10,639 nt of DNA from Paracoccaceae bacterium (GTDB lineage: Bacteria; Pseudomonadota; Alphaproteobacteria; Rhodobacterales; Rhodobacteraceae): the NCBI GenBank assembly GCA_006227805.1, contig SBFT01000165.1, positions 1 through 10,639 on the forward strand, given 5' to 3'. This document shows, piece by piece, positions 1 through 5,634 of this stretch. Both the position numbers and the translations under genes were made by a program. Under the pieces are notes generated by a model. It searched no databases. It was given only the letters and a program-made list of their open reading frames with translations, and was not told the DNA's origin. Within the stretch, counting starts at the first letter, position 1; each line of letters starts with the position of its first letter.

Positions 1-312
1 CGCATGGGCGCGACGGGGGCTCTGCCGCGCGTCCCAGCCGAAGCCCAGCGCCAGGCCCTCGGCAGCGTGCCCGGTGCCGAAGCCCAGGTGGCGCGGCCAG
101 GCCTCGTGCGCGTCGGCGCGCAGGGAATAGAGCTGGCGGTGCGGACAGGCCCGCGCATTGCCGGGGCGGTAGTTGAGCCCGTGCAGCAGGATCGCCACCG
201 GCCCCAGCCCGCCCGTGTCGGTGCGCGCCAGGCGATCGGTCAGCGTCTCGTGGGGGCGGGGATGGTGAGGGACGGGCTGGCCGTCAAGGGCATCGACAAG
301 CAGCAGGGGCAT
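1..312 (-). CDS. Alpha/beta-hydrolase-like protein, N-terminal 104 codons (partial)
   Basis: This open frame reads leftward off the window edge with no stop, so only the N-terminus is visible. It starts MPLLLVDALDGQ. A hydrophobic strand followed by His44-Gly45 (VAILLHGLNYRPGN) resembles the oxyanion-loop HG motif of alpha/beta hydrolases. It continues with a Cys-Pro-His-Arg segment and a Gly-rich 'LGFGTGHAAEGLALGFGW' stretch. From memory, Rhodobacteraceae proteins of this fold share the HG-x-x-x-x-PG-x-x-x-x-CPHR layout, but the substrate is unknown. The nucleophile elbow (GxSxG) would lie outside the window, so catalysis cannot be confirmed. An in-frame ATG seven codons upstream (331-333) is an alternative start. 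Neither start has a strong Shine-Dalgarno, and the 312 start leaves room for a promoter. The gene is divergent from metZ and has PHO-box-like repeats 46-89 nt upstream, suggesting expression under phosphate starvation. Confidence 0.7.
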   Translation of the reverse strand, partial: MPLLLVDALDGQPVPHHPRPHETLTDRLARTDTGGLGPVAILLHGLNYRPGNARACPHRQLYSLRADAHEAWPRHLGFGTGHAAEGLALGFGWDARQSPRRAHA

Positions 313-357
313 GGTGTCTCGCTCTGTCCACATCTTGTGTGGCGGTCATTGCCAGAC

Positions 358-401
358 GCCCGTGACAGGCCCATGACGCGCACATGACAGGGCGGTGACG
401 G
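358..401 (-). promoter_or_regulatory. Tandem PHO box (four 11-nt half-sites), candidate PhoB operator
   Basis: On the minus strand four consecutive 11-nt units begin CCGTCAC (401), CTGTCAT (390), GCGTCAT (379) and CTGTCAC (368). The GTCA core recurs at exactly 11-nt steps, seen on the plus strand as TGAC at 363, 374, 385 and 396. The known PhoB site is a direct repeat of CTGTCA(T/C) plus a 4-nt spacer with the same 11-nt period, and it reads toward the controlled gene. The orientation here points at the alpha/beta-hydrolase-like gene. The spacers are GC-rich rather than AT-rich. No convincing -10 element was identified. The match is by eye. Confidence 0.6.
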
Positions 402-446
402 GGGCCAGTCGTGCCCGCCGCGCCACAGCCTGGCAGCGGGTGCCGC

Positions 447-476
447 TTGACAGCCGCGCCGGGCTGGGCGTATCCA
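447..476 (+). promoter_or_regulatory. Sigma-70-type promoter of metZ
   Basis: A perfect -35 hexamer TTGACA (447-452) is followed after 18 nt by TATCCA (471-476), a weak -10 with the conserved TAT. The predicted transcription start, about 482-484, falls on the first base pairs of the SAM-II aptamer, which makes the assignment more convincing. Confidence 0.55.
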
Positions 477-481
477 CCCGC

Positions 482-534
482 GCGTGGCGATTTGTGACCA
501 GCTTGCGGGCCACGTAAAACAACTCCGCTAAAGA
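482..534 (+). ncRNA. SAM-II riboswitch aptamer upstream of metZ
   Basis: S-adenosylmethionine-binding leader RNA of the SAM-II (metA motif) class, which is typical of alphaproteobacterial methionine genes. Visible consensus blocks, in order: P1 5' strand CGTGGC (483-488), GATTTG (489-494), GCTTGC (501-506), P1 3' strand GCCACG (509-514), the A-rich AAAACAA (516-522) and the signature CGCTAAAGA (526-534). P1 pairs over six Watson-Crick pairs. Its position just before the sulfhydrylase gene matches the known role of shutting off methionine synthesis when SAM is plentiful. An intrinsic terminator follows 15 nt later. Confidence 0.9.
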
Positions 535-549
535 GGCCCCGATGAAGGA

Positions 550-582
550 CCCCCTCTCGCGTGGCCGCGACGGGGGTTTTTT
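550..582 (+). terminator. Rho-independent attenuator in the metZ leader
   Basis: CCCCC (550-554) pairs with GGGGG (572-576). After a small internal loop, TCGCG (557-561) pairs with CGCGA (566-570) around the loop TGGC, and six T follow (577-582). It lies between the SAM-II aptamer and the metZ ribosome binding site, so it is probably the expression platform. The segment 558-565 (CGCGTGGC) is identical to the aptamer's 5' strand at 481-488. The aptamer's 3' strand could therefore pair with it (508-514 with 560-566) as an antiterminator. Confidence 0.8.
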
Positions 583-614
583 GTTGCCGCGATCGGCGGC
601 GGAAGGAGAAGCGC

Positions 615-1796
615 ATGTCGGATGACTGGAAACCGCGGACCGCGGCCGTCCATGGCGGCAGCCGCCGCAGCCAGTATGGCGAGTTGAGCGAGGCGATCTT
701 CCTGACCCAGGGCTTCGTCTATGACAGCGCCGAGGCCGCCGAGGCGCGCTTCATCGAGGCGGGCCGCGACGAATTCATCTACGCGCGATACGGCAACCCC
801 ACGGTCGCGATGTTCGAGGACCGCATCGCCGCGCTGGAAGGGGCCGAGGACGCCTTCGCCACCGCCAGCGGCATGGCGGCGGTCTCGGGCGCGCTGATGG
901 CGATGCTGAAGGCGGGCGATCACGTGGTGGCGTCGCGGGCGCTCTTCGGGTCCTGTCTCTACGTGCTGGAAGAGGTGCTGACGCGCTACGGCGTCGAGGT
1001 CAGCTTCGTCGACGGCACCGACCTCGGCCAATGGGCGGCGGCGATCCGTCCCGGCACGCGCGCGGTGTTCTTCGAGTCCGTTTCGAACCCCACGCTGGAA
1101 GTCATTGACATCAAGGCAGTTTCCGAACTTGCCCACAAGGTGGGCGCGATCGTGCTGGTGGACAATGTCTTCGCCACGCCGGTCTTTTCGCGCGCCATCG
1201 CGCAGGGCGCCGACGTGGTGATCTATTCCGCCACCAAGCATATCGACGGGCAGGGCCGAACCCTGGGCGGCGTGATCCTGGGAACCCGCGCCTTCATCCG
1301 CAAGGTGGTGGAACCCTACATGAAGCATACCGGCGGCGCGATGTCGCCCTTCACCGCCTGGGTGATGCTGAAGGGGCTCGAGACGATGAGCCTGCGCGTG
1401 AACGCCCAGGCCGATGCCGCGCTGGCCATCGCGCGGGCGCTGGAGGGACATCCCAGGCTGGCCCGCGTGATCTATCCGGGCCTGCCCTCGCATCCCCAGC
1501 ACGCGCTGTCCGCAGCCCAGACCGCCAAGGCGGGCACGGTCGTGGCGATCGACCTGGAAGGCGGCCAGGCGGCTGCTTTCCGGTTCCTCAACGCGCTGAA
1601 GATCGGCAAGATTTCCAACAACCTCGGCGATGCGAAGACGATCCTGACCCATCCCGCGACCACGACGCACCAGCGCCTGCCGCAGGACCAGAAGGATGCG
1701 CTGGGGATCACGCCGGGCCTGGTGCGGCTGTCCGTTGGGCTCGAGGATCCCGACGATCTTCTGGCCGATATCCGGCAGGGTCTGGAGCGGGCCTGA
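615..1796 (+). CDS. metZ: O-succinylhomoserine sulfhydrylase
   Basis: Cytosolic PLP enzyme of 393 residues that makes homocysteine from O-succinylhomoserine and sulfide, the direct sulfhydrylation route to methionine. The Cys/Met-metabolism PLP family is clear throughout: YARYGNPTV near residue 60, the cofactor-stacking ASGMAAVSGAL, then VLVDNVFATPV. The PLP-binding Lys208 lies in IYSATKHIDGQGR, where the 'HIDGQGR' continuation is characteristic of MetZ rather than cystathionine gamma-synthase or lyase. The C-terminal LTHPATTTHQ and GLVRLSVGLED blocks are intact. The ATG at 615 is chosen because AAGGAG (603-608) precedes it by 6 nt and the protein begins MSDDWKPRT, as expected. A longer frame from the GTG at 561 would run back into the terminator hairpin. 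The gene is controlled by the SAM-II leader and appears to be a single transcription unit. Confidence 0.95.
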   Translation: MSDDWKPRTAAVHGGSRRSQYGELSEAIFLTQGFVYDSAEAAEARFIEAGRDEFIYARYGNPTVAMFEDRIAALEGAEDAFATASGMAAVSGALMAMLKAGDHVVASRALFGSCLYVLEEVLTRYGVEVSFVDGTDLGQWAAAIRPGTRAVFFESVSNPTLEVIDIKAVSELAHKVGAIVLVDNVFATPVFSRAIAQGADVVIYSATKHIDGQGRTLGGVILGTRAFIRKVVEPYMKHTGGAMSPFTAWVMLKGLETMSLRVNAQADAALAIARALEGHPRLARVIYPGLPSHPQHALSAAQTAKAGTVVAIDLEGGQAAAFRFLNALKIGKISNNLGDAKTILTHPATTTHQRLPQDQKDALGITPGLVRLSVGLEDPDDLLADIRQGLERA

Positions 1797-1902
1797 ACCC
1801 CGTCGCGCGAATGTGATCGGCGGCGTTCCCGCCTGCCTTTCAGAGTGATCTGGCGGGTCGCCCCGGACGTATCCCTGTTCGGAAATGGTAATCAAGCGGC
1901 CG

Positions 1903-1924
1903 CCGCCCTAAGTTACAAGGGCGG
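1903..1924 (+). repeat. Inverted repeat / stem-loop just upstream of folE2
   Basis: CCGCCCT (1903-1909) and AGGGCGG (1918-1924) are perfect 7-bp arms around the 8-nt loop AAGTTACA. The structure ends 20 nt before the folE2 ATG, next to the ribosome binding site. There is no T-run, so it is not an intrinsic terminator. It could be an operator or a leader hairpin, or it could be chance in GC-rich DNA. The rest of the 148-nt metZ-folE2 gap shows only a weak hairpin near 1819-1833 and no clear promoter. Confidence 0.35.
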
Positions 1925-1944
1925 ACAGACCTGAGGGGAGTTTC

Positions 1945-3048
1945 ATGAACATTCACGCGCCAAACATTGACGTGACGCCCGACCGGAGCGAGGCCGAGGC
2001 GGCACTGAACACATTGCGCAAATGGGCCTGCAGGGCCAGCCCTGCCGAACTGGCCGAGCTGGACCCCTCGGTGGCCCGCCTGATCCCGGGCGCGCCGGGC
2101 GTCGACTATCCGGCGCTGGCGCGGGACTATCCCAGCGATTTCGCGGCCGACGGCGCCTACAAGGCCACGCTGCCGGACCTGCAGAACGGCCCGTCCTCGC
2201 TGATCCGCGGGGCGAAGCAGCAGATCCAGCATGTCGGCATCTCGAACTTCCGCCTGCCGATCCGCTTCCGCACCCGCGACAACGGCGACATGACGCTTGA
2301 GACCTCGGTCACCGGCACCGTCAGCCTGGAAGCGGACAAGAAGGGCATCAACATGAGCCGCATCATGCGGTCCTTCTACAAGCATGCCGACCGCACCTTC
2401 AGCTTCGGCGTGGTCGAGGCGGCGCTGGACGATTACAAGGCCGATCTCGACAGCTTCGACGCCCGCATCCAGATGCGGTTTTCCTTCCCGGTGAAGGTGA
2501 AGAGCCTGCGTTCGGGGCTGGAGGGGTTCCAGTATTACGACATCGCGCTGGAACTGGTGGAACGCGGCGGCCTGCGCCAGAAGATCATGCATCTCGACTA
2601 TGTCTATTCCTCGACCTGCCCCTGTTCGCTGGAACTGAGCGAACATGCCCGCGCCACGCGCGGACAGCTGGCCACGCCGCATTCGCAGCGGTCGGTCGCG
2701 CGGATCTCGGTGGTGCTGGACGACAAGGCCGAGTGCCTGTGGTTCGAGGACCTGATCGAGGCCTGCCGCCGCGCCGTCCCGACCGAGACCCAGGTCATGG
2801 TCAAGCGCGAGGATGAACAGGCCTTCGCCGAACTGAACGCGGCCAATCCGATCTTCGTGGAGGACGCGGCGCGGCTGTTCTGCCAGGTCCTGCTGGCCGA
2901 TCATCGCATTCGCGATTTCCGGGTGATCGCCAGCCATCAGGAAAGCCTGCACAGCCATGACGCGGTGTCGATTCTGACCGAAGGCCCCACCTTCGATCAG
3001 TCGAGCCTGGACCCCCGCCTGTTCAACACGCTGTTCCACGTCGGCTGA
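1945..3048 (+). CDS. folE2: GTP cyclohydrolase FolE2 (type IB)
   Basis: Metal-dependent cytosolic enzyme of 367 residues that converts GTP to 7,8-dihydroneopterin triphosphate, the first step toward folate and the 7-deazaguanine bases such as queuosine. The family signature YSSTCPCSLELSEHAR is present. Cys225 is the predicted metal-binding cysteine, and His246 in PHSQRS is the predicted histidine ligand. Relative to the short CPCSKEIS...AHNQR spacing I recall for other FolE2 proteins, there are about nine extra residues between these two ligands. Further family-like blocks are QIQHVGISNFRLPIRFR near residue 93 and the C-terminal RDFRVIASHQESLHSHDA. Type IB enzymes do not strictly need zinc and in some bacteria are induced by zinc limitation, but no Zur site was recognised here. 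The start ATG has GAGGGGAG (1933-1940) just upstream. A strong terminator follows, so this looks monocistronic. Confidence 0.95.
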   Translation: MNIHAPNIDVTPDRSEAEAALNTLRKWACRASPAELAELDPSVARLIPGAPGVDYPALARDYPSDFAADGAYKATLPDLQNGPSSLIRGAKQQIQHVGISNFRLPIRFRTRDNGDMTLETSVTGTVSLEADKKGINMSRIMRSFYKHADRTFSFGVVEAALDDYKADLDSFDARIQMRFSFPVKVKSLRSGLEGFQYYDIALELVERGGLRQKIMHLDYVYSSTCPCSLELSEHARATRGQLATPHSQRSVARISVVLDDKAECLWFEDLIEACRRAVPTETQVMVKREDEQAFAELNAANPIFVEDAARLFCQVLLADHRIRDFRVIASHQESLHSHDAVSILTEGPTFDQSSLDPRLFNTLFHVG

Positions 3049-3071
3049 AGTCAGGCCTTTCAAGGCGGAAG

Positions 3072-3105
3072 GGCGCGATCCGGGGGACCGGTTCGCGCCT
3101 TTTTT
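3072..3105 (+). terminator. Rho-independent terminator of folE2
   Basis: GGCGCGA (3072-3078) pairs with TCGCGCC (3093-3099). After one T-T mismatch the stem continues as CCGG (3080-3083) with CCGG (3088-3091) around a GGGA loop. Six T follow (3100-3105). It begins about 24 nt after the folE2 stop. Confidence 0.88.
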
Positions 3106-3158
3106 CATGGGGTTGCGCGGCGTGCGGCGGGTTCATGCCGCGGCGCAGCATTTTTTGC

Positions 3159-3186
3159 TTCACCGCAGCGGAAATCGCGCTAGACT
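3159..3186 (+). promoter_or_regulatory. Possible promoter of the two small-protein genes
   Basis: TTCACC (3159-3164) and TAGACT (3181-3186) are separated by 16 nt and match four of six consensus positions each. The start would be near 3193, leaving a leader of about 55 nt before the ATG at 3249. The location right after the folE2 terminator is sensible. The assignment is by eye and uncertain. Confidence 0.4.
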
Positions 3187-3248
3187 GCACCGCGAGTCCG
3201 GGCCCGTTTGCGGCGGTGCCGCCATCCTGTCCGGGACAAGGAGAGCCG

Positions 3249-3602
3249 ATGCACAGCCTCATCGTCCGCGCGTCCCAGGCCACCCGTTTCTGGATCACCT
3301 GCGCGCAGTTGACCGTCGATGCCCAGAGCGTGATCGCCATGCGGATGATGGGCATGGGCGGCGCCTGGCGCCTGCCGCGCGGCGAGAGCAGCCAGATGGT
3401 CTCCGAGAAGCTGCCCGCCTTCACCGAGGCGCTTGTCGCGGGGACCTTGCAGGTCATGGCCGGACGCCGGCCCGATCAGGTGATGTCCGCCGTCCTGGAA
3501 CCCCTGTCCGAAAGGGCCCGCACCAATCGCCAGCGCCTGCTGCGCCAGGGCCCCCGCATACCGGGCCACAGGACGGCCCTGCCCAAACCCCAACCGGAGT
3601 GA
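3249..3602 (+). CDS. Small helical protein of unknown function (117 aa)
   Basis: I do not assign a function. The protein begins MHSLIVRASQATRFWITC and has an amphipathic, Met/Ala-rich helical N-terminal half (AQSVIAMRMMGMGGAW). The conserved-looking segment GESSQMVSEKLPAFTEA follows, then a second helix ending RRPDQVMSAVLEPLSERA. The basic tail is rich in Arg and Pro. From memory, similar short Rhodobacteraceae proteins are often labelled 'antifreeze protein' by low-complexity similarity. That label should not be taken as function, and a granule- or membrane-surface helical protein (phasin-like) is an equally speculative option. The ATG at 3249 is chosen for its strong AAGGAG (3238-3243). An earlier in-frame start at 3135 lacks such a site. 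The next gene starts 5 nt after this stop, and its likely ribosome site GGAG (3596-3599) abuts this stop, implying an operon. Confidence 0.8.
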   Translation: MHSLIVRASQATRFWITCAQLTVDAQSVIAMRMMGMGGAWRLPRGESSQMVSEKLPAFTEALVAGTLQVMAGRRPDQVMSAVLEPLSERARTNRQRLLRQGPRIPGHRTALPKPQPE

Positions 3603-3607
3603 GACTG

Positions 3608-4129
3608 ATGACCCCGATCGAGAGACACGTCGCCTTTTCCGCCGCCTGCATGCGGTTCTTCGGCCATGCCCTGGCCGCGCAGATGCAGGCCGCAACGATC
3701 CTGACCAGAAGCGCGATGAAGGCGCCGTTCCTGCATGTCCGGCAGATCCACGACCTGGCGTCGCGGCCCGCGAAACCGGTCAAGGCGTCGAAGCCCGCGA
3801 CGCCCGTGAAGGCAAAGCTGGGAGATGCCGGGCTGATGACGGTGCCCGCGCCCGCCAAGGCCCCGGAGCCTGTCGCGGTCGTGGCCGCCGTGGCCGAGGT
3901 CGCGCCCGAGCCCGCGATCAAGCCCGCGCCGGCCCCGAAACCCGGGGCCAGGGCAAAGGCGAAGGTCACGGCCGCGCCCAAGGCTCCGGTCGCAGCCGCG
4001 AAACCGGTCGCCGAGCCTTCGGCCGACCCGAAGGTCCAGCCCGACCCGGAGGCCAAGAGGGCGGCTCCCCGCAAACCGCGCGCGCCCTCGATGCCGCCGG
4101 AAATGCCCGAGCGCGTCACCAAGCACTGA
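3608..4129 (+). CDS. Unknown protein with helical N-terminus and Ala/Pro/Lys-rich tail (173 aa)
   Basis: No family was recognised. Residues 1 to about 50 form a predicted amphipathic helix region (RFFGHALAAQMQAATILTRSAM). This loosely resembles the N-terminus of the preceding protein, with a shared RF-aromatic start and a similar run of small and hydrophobic residues. From about residue 55 to the end the sequence is low complexity: repeated AKPVK, APAPKP, AAPKAPV and PRKPRAP units, basic and almost free of hydrophobic residues apart from Val. Such tails occur in disordered linkers and in histone-H1-like DNA-binding proteins, so a role cannot be chosen between them. There is no signal peptide and no clear membrane segment. 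The start ATG 5 nt after the upstream stop has GGAG 8 nt away. The third-position G/C bias of this reading frame fits real coding sequence. Confidence 0.75.
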   Translation: MTPIERHVAFSAACMRFFGHALAAQMQAATILTRSAMKAPFLHVRQIHDLASRPAKPVKASKPATPVKAKLGDAGLMTVPAPAKAPEPVAVVAAVAEVAPEPAIKPAPAPKPGARAKAKVTAAPKAPVAAAKPVAEPSADPKVQPDPEAKRAAPRKPRAPSMPPEMPERVTKH

Positions 4130-4182
4130 GGCGCACCCGGCAGGCTTGACACCCTGCATGGGGCGGGCCAACGCTCGGCCAC

Positions 4183-5631
4183 ATGATTGACCTGCGCCCC
4201 GTCGGATATGTCATCGGCCTTCTGGTCACCGGCCTGGGTATTGCCATGATGGCCCCGATGCTGGTCGACCTGGCCGAGGGCAAGGGCCATTGGACCGTGT
4301 TCGCCGAAAGCGCGGTGCTGACCATCCTGATCGGCGGCCTGACGGCGCTGGCCTGCGCGAACGGCGTCAAGGAGGGGCTGACGATCCAGCAGACCTTCCT
4401 TCTGACCACCAGCGTCTGGGTGGCGCTGCCCGTATTCGGCGCGCTGCCCTTCATGCTGGGCGCGACCGAGCTGCGCCTGGTCGACGCCTATTTCGAGGCG
4501 ATGTCGGGCCTGACCACCACCGGTTCGACGGTGATCGTGGGGCTGGACACGCTGCCGCGCGGAATCCTTCTGTGGCGCGGCATCCTGCAATGGCTGGGCG
4601 GGATCGGGATCATCGTCGTGGCGATGGTCTTCCTGCCCGAACTGCGCGTGGGCGGGATGCAGATCTTCCGCTCGGAAGCCTTCGAGACGATGGGCAAGAT
4701 CCTGCCGCGCGCGACGCAGATCGCCTCGTCGATCTCGTCCATCTACCTGACGCTGACGCTGATCTGCGTCATGGCCTACCTGATGACGGGAATGTCGATG
4801 TTCGACGCCACGGTCCATGCGATGACCACGCTGTCGACCGGGGGATTTTCCAACTACGACGCCTCCTTCGGCACGTTCCAGGGCCCGGCGGAATACGTGG
4901 CCTCGGTCTTCATGATCCTGGCGGCCCTGCCTTTCGTGCGCTATGTGCAGCTTGTGAACGGGCAGGCCAAGCCCCTCTGGCGCGACAGCCAGATCCGGGC
5001 CTTCCTGCTGACGATCTGCGTCCTGGTCGCGGTGATGGCGGCGACGCTGCTGCACATCTTCCCGCACCATCCCGAACAGGCGGTGCGCGAGGCGCTGTTC
5101 AACATCACCTCGATCATCACCGGCACCGGCTATGCCAGCGTCGACTACATGACCTGGGGGCCGTTCCTGATCTCGCTGTTCTTCTTCATCGGGCTGATCG
5201 GGGGCTGCGCGGGCTCGACCTCCTGCTCGATCAAGATCTTCCGCTATCAGCTTCTCTTCGCCTCGATCCGGACGCAGATCGCGCGGGTCCGCTCGCCCAA
5301 CGGCGTCTTCGTGACCCGGTTCGAGGGCCGGCCCGTGGGCGAGGACGTGCTGAACTCGGTCATGACGTTCTTCATGTTCTTCATCCTCTCGCTGGGCATT
5401 CTGTCGGTGGCGCTGGCGATGACGGGGCTGGATTTCATCACCTCGGTCTCGGGCGCGGCGACGGCCCTGGCCAATGTGGGCCCGGGTCTGGGCGATCAGA
5501 TCGGGCCCGCGGGCAATTTCGCGGGGCTGAACGACACCGCCAAGTGGCTGTTGTCGATCGCCATGCTGGTGGGGCGGCTGGAGATCATGGTGGTCTTCGC
5601 GCTGTTCACCGTCCGGTTCTGGAGGGACTGA
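4183..5631 (+). CDS. trkH: TrkH-family potassium uptake protein
   Basis: Inner-membrane K+ channel subunit of 482 residues, which normally works with the cytosolic nucleotide-binding regulator TrkA (not in this window). The fourfold M1-P-M2 architecture is visible as four pore-loop filters. These are TTTGST with Gly114, STGGFS with Gly220-Gly221, ITGTGY with Gly314 and Gly316, and ANVGPG with Gly433 and Gly435. The family segment GGCAGSTSCSIKIFR lies at about 340-354, and the C-terminal LVGRLEIMVVFALF block is intact. The length is normal for the family. The first ATG is the only reasonable start, because an in-frame TGA lies at 4147-4149 with no other start between. No Shine-Dalgarno is seen in the 20 nt before it. 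A TTGACA at 4146-4151 could be a -35 element giving a leaderless mRNA. The next gene begins 3 nt after the stop. Confidence 0.93.
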   Translation: MIDLRPVGYVIGLLVTGLGIAMMAPMLVDLAEGKGHWTVFAESAVLTILIGGLTALACANGVKEGLTIQQTFLLTTSVWVALPVFGALPFMLGATELRLVDAYFEAMSGLTTTGSTVIVGLDTLPRGILLWRGILQWLGGIGIIVVAMVFLPELRVGGMQIFRSEAFETMGKILPRATQIASSISSIYLTLTLICVMAYLMTGMSMFDATVHAMTTLSTGGFSNYDASFGTFQGPAEYVASVFMILAALPFVRYVQLVNGQAKPLWRDSQIRAFLLTICVLVAVMAATLLHIFPHHPEQAVREALFNITSIITGTGYASVDYMTWGPFLISLFFFIGLIGGCAGSTSCSIKIFRYQLLFASIRTQIARVRSPNGVFVTRFEGRPVGEDVLNSVMTFFMFFILSLGILSVALAMTGLDFITSVSGAATALANVGPGLGDQIGPAGNFAGLNDTAKWLLSIAMLVGRLEIMVVFALFTVRFWRD

Positions 5632-5634
5632 ACC

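Noticed and set aside
4..387. Plus-strand open frame of 127 codons at the left edge
   Set aside because: The minus strand here encodes a coherent alpha/beta-hydrolase N-terminus. The plus frame has no similarity I recognise and runs through the PHO box repeats.
1819..1833. Hairpin GGCGG/CCGCC after metZ as a terminator
   Set aside because: The stem is short and there is no T-tract; alternative pairings with GGCGGG at 1852 make it ambiguous.
1860..1944. Zur (zinc) operator upstream of folE2
   Set aside because: Zinc control is known for some folE2 genes, but no AT-rich palindrome of the Zur type was found here.
528..3108. Two long minus-strand open frames opposite metZ and folE2 (528-1895 and 1840-3108)
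   Set aside because: They are shadow frames of well-supported genes, with Arg/His/Gln/Gly-rich translations and no recognisable domains.
4140..4157. Hairpin GCAGG/CCTGC after the second small gene as a terminator
   Set aside because: The stem is only 5 bp, the loop is 8 nt and no T-run follows. The loop contains the TTGACA that may serve trkH.
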